A stretch of 64,000 nucleotides of DNA, taken from positions 124,001 through 188,000 of the forward strand of contig OY723320.1 in assembly GCA_963210315.1 (NCBI GenBank). The letters run 5' to 3'. The stretch is from Rhynchopus euleeides (taxonomy: Eukaryota; Euglenozoa; Diplonemea; Diplonemida; Diplonemidae). Below the pieces are notes generated by a model, which searched no databases, had not been told where the DNA came from, and was given only the letters and a program-made list of their open reading frames with translations. Below are positions 33,615 to 43,819 of the stretch, in pieces. Every line of letters starts with the position of its first letter. Positions within the stretch are counted from its first letter, which is position 1. Position numbers and translations under genes: made by a program.

Positions 33615-36600
33615 TCACATGGGGGGAGGCGCTTGCTGCTGTCGCTCGCGCGGCTTCATATTCTTCAGGAGGAACTTTGCAAGGTGGTACGGATGTCGTG
33701 TCACTTCCGAGTTAGGCGGCAGCGTTGCCACGATGGAGCGCCACATGTGCGGCTCCGACTCCGCCACGCTCGAGCACACAAACGTGGCAGCGGTGAGCAT
33801 CAACGGGCGGAAGGTGTGGGTGGGCATGGCATCCAGAACCTCGGCGAAGAACTCCCTGTCGCCGATGGCAGGCAACAGGCTCTTGTCGAAGGTCACCTGG
33901 GCCACGATCAGCAGCAGCACCGCATGGCAGGCGCGGTGGATGCATCCGCCCTTCCCTGTCGCCAGCAGGTCGCGGAAGAGATCCAGCAGCAGGTCTGTGT
34001 GCACACGCATCAGCAGCGCGTGGGGCACCTGGGGCAGGGCGGCGTGGACGGATGGGTCGCATAGTTGAGCTTTTTTTCACCAACGGCGGGTGCAAAGAAA
34101 GATGGCACGAACAGCTAGAGCCCCCTCATCTGCTCTTCCCCGCTGACCCACCCACACCCCGAAGCCTCGCCTCGAGACTGCAAAGGCTGCAAGCTGTAAC
34201 ACGCATACCTCCAACGCGCCCAGCAGGAGCATGTCAGCGATGCCGTCAGAACCGACCCGCAGGGAGGGCAGGTCGTTGCTGACGGAGCACAGCGTCTCTA
34301 TCAGCAGGTGGAAGAGGGCCATCAGCACCTGCAGGGGAGGGGGTAGTGGGACCAACATCACCCTGTCGGAACCGAAGGAGGAAGAACATGGTATTCCGGC
34401 AGCAGCTGGGGCGGGTGGGGGAGGCCAACAACAACACCATGACCAGAAGCAGAACGACAGCCTCACGGAGATCACCAGGCCAAGGTCGTGACCCGAAAAT
34501 CCTGCAGACGAAGCTGGACGAGGTGCAGGGCAGAGGGTTCCCGACCACTGTGCCAGGGGGTTGATCCACGCTTGCCACGACTGCTGCGTGATGTGGCAGA
34601 TGTGAGCATACCCGAGGCGAGGACTCGCGATGCTCAATTAACAGGCGCATGTGCTGGTTCAGGGCTGATACCGCTGCGGCTTCGCTAAACGATGCCTTGA
34701 CCTGTGAGGGTGTGGTGCGGTTGGGGCGTCGGGATCGCATGGGGGGAGGGAGGGGTACTGCACCGTCCCTGGGGCATCCTCTGGAAGCTGTTCTGAGCCG
34801 GGGGAGGTATCGGAGGAAGATGCGCAAGCTGAGGCAGCATATCAAGGGCGGCATGGCGAAGAGGTGCGAGCGATTAAAAGAAATGACAAGAAACACCCCC
34901 TGTGGTATCCAGGGCAGGGGATGTTCCTAACTAGGGGTTCGGCTTCCATGATTTTGAACTTCAGATCTCTCCCCCTCACCAGTGCAGGCAAAAAAAATTC
35001 CTGGTGAGGATTCACCAGGAGGAGGGTGCTGCCTGTGAGGGAGACAGATGCACCAAGCACAGACAACGCGCCCCACACAACACAACACACCATACCATCA
35101 GGAGGTACGCCTCTGTGACGTGGAGGTACATGAGCCGCACCTCGGGGATGCGGCTCTGCGTCAGGTCGCGGCACAAGCTGTTCACCGCGACCTCCAAAGG
35201 GCTCGGTGCGGCTGGCGCCGCCTGCGCGTCGAGGGATAGGCTGACAGTGCAGCCGGCCTCAGTCGCGGTCTTGATGAGAAGGAAGAGCCACTTCGCAGCC
35301 AAGCAGCGGTTCTCAGCGTTGGAGTCGGCGCACTCAGTGCTGCTGAGGCACAGCGTCCGCAGCTGCCGCATGCTCAGGTCGAACGCCTCGCGGCTGGACG
35401 CCGCGTCAACACCGGGGTCAGCGCTGGCGAGCGACGCGCTGAGTTGCACCACCGTCTCGATATCGCCGTACAGCACTGCGGGCGGGCGGTGGTATTCCGT
35501 CGCAAGCCCCTGCAGATGCCGCAGAACATGCACCGCGACCTGCTTGTTGTAGCCCTCGCGAAGCGGGCCGCCCCCAGCCGTGAGGTAGCGTTGCAGCTGC
35601 CCGGAGAACTCTGAGGGCCGTGCGAAGAGCTTTGCCAGACAGAAGTGGAGGTCGACACGGATGAACTCCCGCAGCACGAAGTCCAGCGTCTGCTTCTCCA
35701 CATCGGACGGCACCAGCGACCGGAGCACGCCCGACGCGTCGATCTGCTCCGCAACGTAGTAATACAGGATCTTGAAGCAGTGCTCCCGCCCGCTCCACGA
35801 GTGCACATCTAGGTAGAGCCCGACCACCGCACGCCATCCCCCCATCACCACCAGGCGCGAGGAGTTGAGGTATTTGCACTCCCCTGCCGGGGCGGCCAGC
35901 AGCGGCAGGCCTGTGGCATGCCCATGCACAGGCGACACTGCTCCCTGCGGGTGCCCCGCCCGCTCGGCACAGGCGGGGTCAGGCACGTCATCCGACGCGC
36001 CGCCCTGCGGCGAGGCGGTGGTGTTGGGCGCCTCGGAAGCGGCGGAAGACCCGTCGAGGGAGGCGTCACTGGGGGACAGCATCAGCGACGTGTGGATGCA
36101 CGCCACGATCTTGGTGAACAGGATCTCGTCCGTCGCCACCCGGGACACCTGCGTGAACCGCTTCAGGGCGCGGATGTCCACCATGTTGATGTACCTCGGC
36201 TCGGGGTACCCCGTCAGGGGGTTCGCTGTCATGGCGAGCCACGCGGTGCAGGCGTTCTGCCACACGCCCTCCGCATCCTCGTCCCACTGCACCAGCTGCA
36301 GGATCAGCTCCGTGAGGAGCCACACCAGCTCGTTGTGGATCGTCGCGACATTCGCCGCGCCCCTCAGATCCGCCTCCGACGGCTCGTCGTAAAAGCGCTG
36401 GTTCTGCAGGATGTTGATGTGCACCGACAGGTTGTACACCAGGTCCAGCGCAGTCTTCCGCACGCAGATGAATGGGTTCTTGATGAGGTCACGCAGCAGG
36501 GAGAGCGCGATGTAGGTCGTCAGGCGCACCGCATCCACCGTCCCATCCTTCACATGCCGCGCGTAGCTGTCGGAGAGAATTTTGATGAGCATCTTCTGCG

Positions 36601-37927
36601 CCAGCTCCACCTCAAAAGCGGTGGGGTGCATGCCCAGGATGGAGGAGGGCACGCTCTGAAGCGTCTGCAGCAGGCGGTTGAGCGCGTCGGGCTGAAGGGA
36701 CAGCTCCGTCTGCTCGTTGTAATATTTATACATCTGCATCACGCCCCGCGAGCTGGAGAGCGCCGACGAGCTGGCGGCGGCCGCCATGCCGCCCCCGCCT
36801 CCCCCGCCGCTGCGCTTCCCGCGGCGGCGCTGCGCGCCGCCGCCCGCCGCCCCGGCTGGGGCAGGCGGGGCGGCAGTGCCGCCGCCGCCCTGCACGTCGC
36901 GCTGCACGATGAGGTTGCTGACGGAGGCGAGGAAGTTGCCCCCGCCACCCGCCGCACCCCCGGCGCCACGCGCCGCCGCAGCCGCAGCTTCCGCCGCCGC
37001 GGCGGGGTGGGCCTGCAGCGGGGCTGCAAGGCGGGGCACCGCGTCCGACCCGATCTCAGACACCATGCTCTGGTAGTCGGCACCGCCGCCCGACCCGCCT
37101 CCGCCTCCAGCCTGCTGCACCCCATGCGCGCAGGAGGGGTGGTGCTGTGCAGCGGCGCCACCCCTGGCGGCAGCCCCACGGCGCTGCGCGCCGCCGCCAC
37201 CACCTGGCATGTCCCCAGAGGAGTTGGGCGCACGCCACCCCGCACCGCTGAGGGTCAGCAGGTCAGCAAACCCGGGCTGCACGCCGCCCCGCTCGGGGGA
37301 GCCGCTGCCGCCGCCATGCTGCTGCTGCTCTGCCTCAGACGCGCCCCCATCGTGCGGCGCGTGGTGTGGGTCGGTGTGGCTGGGGGTGGGTACGCCGACG
37401 CGTGGTCTCTGCTGTTGCGGCTGCTGCTGTTGCTGCTGCTGCTGCTGGGAGAAGAGCACCGAATAGACGGAGCGCCTCACGCCGTGGACCCTGCCGACAT
37501 GCTGGTCGAGCCTCCGCCGCCCGTCGGAGTGTGCGGCGGGGGCCTGCAGCGGCGGGGTGCTGGGGCCTCCTGCCGGCACCGAGAAGACAGAGCGTGCGGA
37601 GGTAGTGGTGGTGTTGAGGCCGCCGCCGCCGCCGCCGCCGCCGCTGCTGCTGTGCGCCGAGGCCTGCATCCCGCCTTGATCTGCCCTGCTGTGCGCCCTC
37701 GGCAGCCCCGCGTCGTCGTCGTCGGAACCCCAGGCTGCGTGGTGGCCCTGCCTGCTGGCCCCCTTCCACCTCCTCTTCGCACCCGACGCGGGACCCGCCC
37801 GGCTGACGGCTGCCCCGCCGTCGTCACCCGATTGCCCCAGGCGCACGTGCTGCTGCTGCTGCGGCTGATCGTCGCCCCGCTGCCGGCTCTGGCTACCGTC
37901 GTTTGTAGGGTGTTCCCATCCCGGCAT
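33615..37927 (-). CDS. Large helical-repeat (ARM-like) protein, four exons
   Basis: Exons 35096-37927, 34612-34701, 34209-34328 and 33615-34028 join in phase 0 throughout and give 1151 residues. Introns are 34702-35095 (GTATGG), 34329-34611 (GTATGC) and 34029-34208 (GTATGC), all ending CAG. The start is the ATG giving MPGWEHPTNDG, preceded by a GTG-containing frame extension that was not used. About the first 395 residues are low complexity (Gln, Ala, Gly, Pro runs). From MYKYYNEQTE onward the sequence is almost all amphipathic helices (for example TTYIALSLLRDLIKNPF, VLREFIRVDLHFCLAKLF, and in the last exon HTDLLLDLFRDLLATG), as in ARM/HEAT solenoids. It does not carry a family signature I can name. 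Likely a cytoplasmic scaffold; function is unknown. Exon 2 choice rests on phase and open frame only. Confidence 0.75.
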
Positions 37928-38900
37928 AAACACGCGGCAACTGGGCGGGGGGGGAGGGGGGTCAGGCGCAGGGATGGGTGGTCAGGGACGGGGTGGGGTG
38001 GTGGGGACTCGGAGCGGCTCTGTGCCGGTGTGTGTGTGCTGTGGGGGGCGGTTTATACCACCCCACCCGATGGGCGTCCGGCGAGGCTGTGGAGACCCTG
38101 TGTGGATGGGGCAGTGCGGAGTGTGGCGGAGGCAATGCAGTGGGTAGCACGTCAGGCTACCGGGCAGCCCTCTTTAGTGGGCTTCGGTTCGATGCCGGCA
38201 CGCTGATCGAACTTTTTCAACAGTGACAGAAGGTGAGATAAGGGGGGCTGTGAGGGGCGGATCATCGCGTCAAGGCCAAACAGGATGGCCACTGCAAGGG
38301 TGTGGCTTTCCCACACAAACAAGAAGGGGGAGCGGTAGTGGCCTGGGCACAGCTGCCAGCGTACAGGCCCAGGCCACCACACTGAGATGATTACATGGCA
38401 GCTGGCAAGCGGCCATGGACCTTTTGCACACGACAGAGGAAGATGGTATGTGTCAAGCCGTTGTGCTGGGGCAGCGCGATAAACCCATGCCCATGCAACT
38501 CCCTCCAAACCACTCGCTGCCCTTCCCGGTCCCCATACTGTTTGCGAAAGCCAACCTCTCGAGTTGACCTCGCTTCACTCGTGATGGCAGGCAGTGGTCG
38601 AGATGGTGCGACGGTAGTGGTTAGCCCACTGGTCATCTGCACGACGCGATCTTTTCGGATCCGGGCACCCGCCCGGGTACCCGTAAGTCACACAGCGAAA
38701 GGCTTGCCATGCCGATCTGTCAAGAAAGCCAACCAGCATAGCCTGGGCAGCAGAGGACAGATCCGAGAGGCAACCGGTCCAATGACTAATGTGATCCCAT
38801 GCGAAAGCGATAAAAATGGGGAGTTACTAGTAGTAAGCCCGTTGTAAAGTATGCCCATCCCAGAACACTCAGCGCGCCTGGGGCTTTTGTCATCGGCATA
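37928..38900. other. Intergenic upstream of the ARM-like gene
   Basis: No coding region is supported. It has a tRNA-like patch around 38130-38200 (B-box-like GGTTCGATGCC at 38178) that does not fold as a canonical tRNA. Confidence 0.5.
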
Positions 38901-39088
38901 TTTTCGGCAAAGTTTGGCGATCTTCAGCCACATCACCAGAAAATGCACCGAACATGTTTCGGGGCCCTCAGGCTTCATTACCCTGGCGCTGTGAGGCCCG
39001 GCCTCAGACGTCGCACATGCATCTGGGGACAGGTATCCCACGCCCCGTCCACCGCCCAACCCCACGATGGGCGCCAAGCACAACACCG

Positions 39089-40208
39089 TCACGACGACCG
39101 ACAAGAATCAGTCCGAGGTCTGGGGAGGGAAGAGTCTACCCCATCACAGTTTCGACAGCGGGGCCGACGCCAATAATAGGTCTTGCCGTCGACACCGCTG
39201 TCCAGCAGCTTCTGAAGGCGGGGGCACGTCGTCGTTGTCACCTCCTTCCCGTCCAGGAAGTTTAGCCACTCACTGTCCTTCCCGGTAGTCCCATTCAACT
39301 TGTACATACACTCCTCTTCCACCACGTCGCGCTGCCCGACGAGGTTCCACAGCCGCGACCACCCTTCGCTGTTGTTCACCAGAGGCGAATCGTATCCACG
39401 ATATGCATGTCGAAGTCTGCCGACGCAGCAATGAGCTGTGCCTTGTCGTCCAGCAGCACGCGTGTCTCGGTCGTTGAACTCGGGGCATCCTGCACCGTCA
39501 GGGCAGTGCGGCTTTGGTGTCATGGCACTCGGTCGGCAGTAGGGAGTCCGCGCCTTTCGGGTTCTGCGGCACTGCCCATGTTGCCCACTCAGGCTGGTCT
39601 GCGTGCCGCATGTACGCAGCGATTGTCGCATCGTTGGCATAATCCCCCAGCCCCGCTGCCCAGAACGGCGCCTGCCCACCCCCCCACGGGCGGGTTGCTC
39701 TGGTTCACACACCACTAGTGGTGGCGCCAGTTCGCTGCAGACGTGCAGTTCGCCTGGTACCGACAGGGAATGACCCACGTCGGCATCCCCTCGACTCGCT
39801 AGTCCAGGTTCGGTGATGTCGTCATCCACGGAGTCTTGGCTGAGTGATCCCCGAACGACGTAACGTCGCGCCGTACTCGTTGGTGGTGTACAGCCCCACT
39901 GCCGTGTTCTGCATGATGATGTCCTGATGCATCAGCAGCTCCTCGAAGTACACCCCGTCCCACCGCTCTATCTGCAGCGCATCCGCATCGACCATCGCCC
40001 GCACGCTGCAGCCCACCAAAGGGCACGTTGAGGATGTCGATCACCTCTCGCTCGTCACAACAAGACTGATCTGCCCTCGCTCGCGCAGCCCCAGCGCAAC
40101 GTCGTTCACACCGTCCGCCCCGCTCTGCGAGAGCACGACCACCAGCGCCACCATCCCGCCTGCGGTCGCCAGCAGCAGCAGCACGGAGAAAACGCGAATC
40201 GACAACAT
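39089..40208 (-). pseudogene. Decayed membrane protein gene, receptor-like
   Basis: Reading the minus strand from the ATG at 40208 gives a strong signal-anchor (MLSIRVFSVLLLLATAGGMV, then further aliphatic residues) and then protein-like sequence that jumps among all three frames: ISLVVTSER, a stop (TGA) or frame change, DADALQIERWDGVYFEELL, later DYANDATIAAYMRHADQPEW, VLLDDKAQLIAASADFDMHI and SEGWSRLWNLVGQRDVVEEE, ending at 39089. At least four frameshifts or stops are needed. The layout (one N-terminal membrane segment, then a large extracellular domain with VLLDDKAQLIAAS) resembles Cache-domain receptors such as two-pass receptor cyclases; this is a weak family call. The coherent segments argue for a once-functional host gene. 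Confidence 0.45.
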
Positions 40209-41123
40209 GGCACCGATGCCGCCTCCTGAGCTTTCCTCCGGACGCCCGTTCCCTCCCTTGTGTAGACCATATGTGTGTGCGTTGGTGGCCTATACACCCC
40301 CTGGGCCAGAGCCAGGCCAGAGTGCAAGGCGGTGTTGGGCCAGCACAAAGTGCTGCACACAGAGAGGGCGGGTATTGGGACTGGGGTCGGTAGGGGTGAG
40401 AGGGAGGAGGGCATGCATCCTGGGGTGTCTGCGCAGATTGCACAGGTGCTGCTGCGCAGATTCACGTTGTTGATACCGAACACCACCCCCCCCCCCCCCA
40501 CACACACACACATGCCGTCTCCCCTTCATCCCCCCCCCAACAAAATAGAAGCCCCCAACCAGATTGGGGGAACAGTCGCGTCGTTCTCTTACTAAGGGGG
40601 TGTGTGGGCCACCGGGGTGGGGTAAGGGGACCGGGAAGGAAAGTAGATATGAGTGAGGGACAGAGAGTCGGCCTCCCTTCTCACTGTAACGGGAGGGGGG
40701 GTGGGGGGCATGTGAAACGCACGGCATGATATAGCCGTGGCAGCCACAGCGAAGGGTTCTGTGTGTGGTTGAGGGGGGGGGGGGGGGGGGGGGGGGGTGT
40801 GGCGGGAACATCTTGATTTCGCTTCTTGACAACGTGTTGCAGACATGCCACCCCACTCTGAGTACCGTGTCAAAATTGATTCAAAACAGGGGCAGCCCGA
40901 CCGGGTAACAAAGGTGGTGGGTCTCGGTGCTCGGATGGCAGAATTTGCTTTGTGCATGTTGTGCCGAGTAACAACCCCTGCCATGCCACCCTCCGCTGTC
41001 ACACACACGACGGACGTGAGAGGAGGTACTTCTGAGAAGGAGTCGGGCTCAGCGGACACCGCCTTCAAATTTGGTTTCAACACCAGGGCGTTCGCTCGGG
41101 GAGAAATAGGGGCCTATTTCGTT
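40209..41123. other. Intergenic, no gene seen
   Basis: It contains a C run with CACACA (40485-40512), a G run of about 27 (40771-40797) and otherwise unremarkable sequence up to the retroelement. Confidence 0.5.
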
Positions 41124-41280
41124 AAAAAAGACTTGGAGTTGCGTTCTTTGTTTGTACGAACGGTGCCTGCTAGTGCATGTGTGCAGATACCGAACGCTGC
41201 CACGAGTCTTTTTAGTGCGAAAAGCTAGCTGTTCTTCCAAAAAAGACTTGGAGTTGCGTTCTTTGTTTGTACGAACGGTC
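41124..41280 (-). repeat. 3' split direct repeats (a-b-a) of the retroelement
   Basis: Unit a begins AAAAAAGACTTGGAGTTGCG and ends GTACGAACGGT; unit b begins GCCTGCTAGTGCATG and ends CTGTTCTTCC. The two a copies (41124-41164, 41240-41280) are identical by eye. Matching 5' pieces are at 45386-45474. Confidence 0.9.
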
Positions 41281-41327
41281 TTTATTTCACAACTTCCGCG
41301 CCCCCCCCCCCTTTTTCATTCACGCCC

Positions 41328-42962
41328 TTAGAGCCTTGTGTACTGGTCAGCGATGTTCTCGCACGTTCTTACGTACTCCGGCTCGAGGCTGCAGTCATGG
41401 CGCTCTAGGCAGTACTGAATGTCGTTCAGCCAGCGTTGCGCACCCTCAACATGGGACACACCCTTGCGAATAGCCCCAATCACCGCTTGGTTGTCGCTGA
41501 AGAGTATGATGTGATAACCCCTCCAGCGGGGCCTGCTACACATCGTAGAGACAGCCTTGTAGGCCGCAAACAACTCCTTCAGGAATATTGTCGCAGCTGC
41601 AAGCTCGCCCCAGAAGGCGCCATAGAGAGGGCGGAGGTCCTCCTGGACCACGGCCCAGCCTGATAGGCTCGCATCACAGACCACCTGGACCACCAGACGC
41701 TCCCGCACCACCCACGACTGCCAGTCGTTTCGCGCCAGTGCGTCAGCCTGTAACTGAAGAGCCCGACAGACTCTGTCCCCCATCACGTAAGGAGCATCCC
41801 ATGGCAGATGAAGCCGAGAGGTCTGAGACATCCAGGTGAGTATCGTCAAGGCGCCATGCAGCGGGAGACGGAGCGCGTGGTATCTCCACAAGAATGCCCC
41901 GCAGATACGCCACCAGGTGCGCAGGGTACCCTGACCGCTGGACAGCAGGCTCTGAGCAGCGGGAAGGGTCTTCATCACCCACGTAGGGTCCATGCGCCAC
42001 CGCCGTTGACGCAAGTCAACCTCAATCCCGAGGAGAGTGGTGTAAGCAGCAGGGGCCTCGTAGTCGCCGATCACCACGTTGTACTTCTCGCACAGCTGCT
42101 TGAACGCTTGATGCACCCTCGCCAGGCTCACACTGTCGCCGCAAAAAATGGCGTTGTCTATCCACGCCAGGCCCTGCGCATTCGTCCCTGTGCAGCTCTT
42201 CTGTATCAGTGCACTTGTCAGCGCTTGTGCGGCCTGGGGAGCTGGTGCGTAGCCCATAGGGAGTCGAGTCATGCGTCGGTGAAGGCGGCATGCCCTGAAG
42301 GCAAAGTATGGGCGCACATCCATCGGCAAGCCGAACTGAAAGAAGAAACTCTTAAAGTCAAACTGCATCACCAGGGAAGCCCCGAAGACGGTGGCGAGGA
42401 TCTCGCCGTACGACGGCAGATGGCAGCGTGGAAGGGAAGTCATGTCAAGAGCACTGTTGATGGCTCGGCAGGACATGATGAACCTGAGGGAACCCGCCGC
42501 CTTCTTCGGCACGCAGAAGACGCCCTGGTACCAGGTCACACTGGAAGCCGCCTTGGGGGAGGACTCTGTGATCCCGAGGCTGTCGAGGCGCCCCACATGT
42601 GGTAAGATCTTCGTGTTCAGGGGGCCCGGCCGCGGCTTCAAACCCTGATCGATGAGCCTGTAGAGGAAGTCTGCATCAGTAAACCATCGAAAGTTCTCCC
42701 CCAGGGCTGGGAAGTCCCTCAGCAGCTGCACAATGTAGATGGTGCCTGGGGTAGCCTCTGAGATAATTCCTTCGTAGGAAGCCCGGGGGGCAGCGGAGAA
42801 GCGCGAGTCCACCCAGGCAGAGGCGTAGTCGTAGTACTTCAGGTACATGCGAAAAGGAGAACTCCGATACAGGCTGTGCACTGATGCCAGGGAATCACCA
42901 GAATCACTTACTGACTCTGCAAGATCCGCGTCGCTTCCTTCGTCTCCAGAGTCGCTTGCCAT
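41328..42962 (-). CDS. Reverse transcriptase-RNase H of the retroelement
   Basis: From the ATG at 42962 (MASDSGDEGSDADL) the frame encodes 544 residues. After an acidic leader come RT motifs: VPKKAAGSLRFIMSCRAIN, the first catalytic Asp in VMQFDFKSFFFQFG, MGYAPAPQAAQ, and LAWIDNAIFCGD where the usual YxDD box reads W-I-D-N. The RNase H part shows VVCDASLSGWAV, FWGELAAATIFLKELFA and LFSDNQAVIGA with expected acidic residues, ending NIADQYTRL and TAA. The start overlaps the recombinase stop by 55 bp in the -1 frame. This frame stays open upstream to 43823, so expression by -1 frameshifting cannot be excluded, though no slippery heptamer was noticed in the overlap. The Asn in the second active-site position may mean inactivity or a lineage trait. 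Confidence 0.88.
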   Translation of the reverse strand: MASDSGDEGSDADLAESVSDSGDSLASVHSLYRSSPFRMYLKYYDYASAWVDSRFSAAPRASYEGIISEATPGTIYIVQLLRDFPALGENFRWFTDADFLYRLIDQGLKPRPGPLNTKILPHVGRLDSLGITESSPKAASSVTWYQGVFCVPKKAAGSLRFIMSCRAINSALDMTSLPRCHLPSYGEILATVFGASLVMQFDFKSFFFQFGLPMDVRPYFAFRACRLHRRMTRLPMGYAPAPQAAQALTSALIQKSCTGTNAQGLAWIDNAIFCGDSVSLARVHQAFKQLCEKYNVVIGDYEAPAAYTTLLGIEVDLRQRRWRMDPTWVMKTLPAAQSLLSSGQGTLRTWWRICGAFLWRYHALRLPLHGALTILTWMSQTSRLHLPWDAPYVMGDRVCRALQLQADALARNDWQSWVVRERLVVQVVCDASLSGWAVVQEDLRPLYGAFWGELAAATIFLKELFAAYKAVSTMCSRPRWRGYHIILFSDNQAVIGAIRKGVSHVEGAQRWLNDIQYCLERHDCSLEPEYVRTCENIADQYTRL

Positions 42963-43819
42963 AGTTGAGGCGGGAGATACTGTTCCGTTGAAGCTGCGTT
43001 CCGATGCCGAGCTAGGTGTTGGGCGGCACGCTGTCCCGCCGCCTCCGCGGTAACCTGCAGGGCACTCCGCCGGATACCGTGGGACAGGATGCATAGAGAG
43101 TCCCGCAGGTAGGTGTTGTAGTGGGCATATTGCAGGCCCTGGAACAAGGTCCCTTGAGGGGACACTTGCTGCCGATGAGTGATCCAGTGGCGCAGGAGGC
43201 CGATGTATCGGCCTGTAGGGGGTAGCAGGAGGGCCTGTCCTTTCTGGGAGAGATCTGTCTTTCCTCCCACAAACACCACCATGATGTAGCCCGAGTCCAG
43301 GAAGCTGACATCCCGGCACCGCAGCCTCTCCATGTCGCTCCACTGGCACCCCGTGCTCCACTGCAGAGCGAGGGCCACAGCCGGGAGGCTTACCGGCTTG
43401 CGAAAAACAACGTTGAACACCCTGTTCGGGTTCACTATCTCCGGCTGCCGTCTTTCCTCCCTGGGTATTTGGAGGGTTGCCCTCCGGAACGCCTCGCCGG
43501 AGGAGATCTTCGCCATGGCGTGGTACGTCAGGTACTGCCTGGCACTCGCGGGGGAGATCCTCGACTGCTGCATGAGCGACCTGAGCCACATCAAGAAGGC
43601 CATCTCGGGATCTAAGTTGGGGTCGTGGGGAGAAAGATTTGCGTAAAACTGCGCGGCACGAGCTTCCACGGAGATCATCGCCCGGAGAGAACTCTCCCGG
43701 TAGCACCCCGTCGGGAAGGACGACGTCTCGTGCCGCAAGTCGTTGTAGCCCTCCTCTGAGACGGGCGGTGCAGGTCTGCGCACCTGGTGCCGCTCGAGGA
43801 GGGGAGCCCAGGGGCCCAG
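42908..43819 (-). CDS. Tyrosine recombinase of the retroelement
   Basis: The frame follows the Gag stop codon directly and in phase: after the Gag TGA (43820-43822) it is open from 43819 to the stop at 42908. The first in-frame ATG is at 43678 (MISVEARAAQFY), giving 256 residues if used; otherwise read-through of TGA would make a Gag-recombinase fusion. Recombinase signatures are HGIRRSALQ (the HxxR box), LARHRNAASTEQYL (His and the nucleophilic Tyr), and an N-terminal WSTGCQWSDMERLRCRDV where the first catalytic Arg (normally TGxR) appears as Gln. The enzyme would integrate a circular cDNA. The Gln substitution could make this copy inactive. Confidence 0.85.
   Translation of the reverse strand: MGPWAPLLERHQVRRPAPPVSEEGYNDLRHETSSFPTGCYRESSLRAMISVEARAAQFYANLSPHDPNLDPEMAFLMWLRSLMQQSRISPASARQYLTYHAMAKISSGEAFRRATLQIPREERRQPEIVNPNRVFNVVFRKPVSLPAVALALQWSTGCQWSDMERLRCRDVSFLDSGYIMVVFVGGKTDLSQKGQALLLPPTGRYIGLLRHWITHRQQVSPQGTLFQGLQYAHYNTYLRDSLCILSHGIRRSALQVTAEAAGQRAAQHLARHRNAASTEQYLPPQLWQATLETKEATRILQSQ

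Noticed and set aside
34500..34640. An additional exon (HITQQSWQAWINPLAQW) in the ARM-like gene
   Set aside because: It would need a 28-nt intron and a donor unlike GTATG; direct splicing from exon 2 to exon 3 keeps phase and consensus.
38120..38205. tRNA-like sequence with an A-box-like and a perfect B-box-like match
   Set aside because: An acceptor stem with one mismatch can be drawn, but the D, anticodon and T stems do not form in register. It may be a decayed tRNA or SINE head; not enough to annotate.
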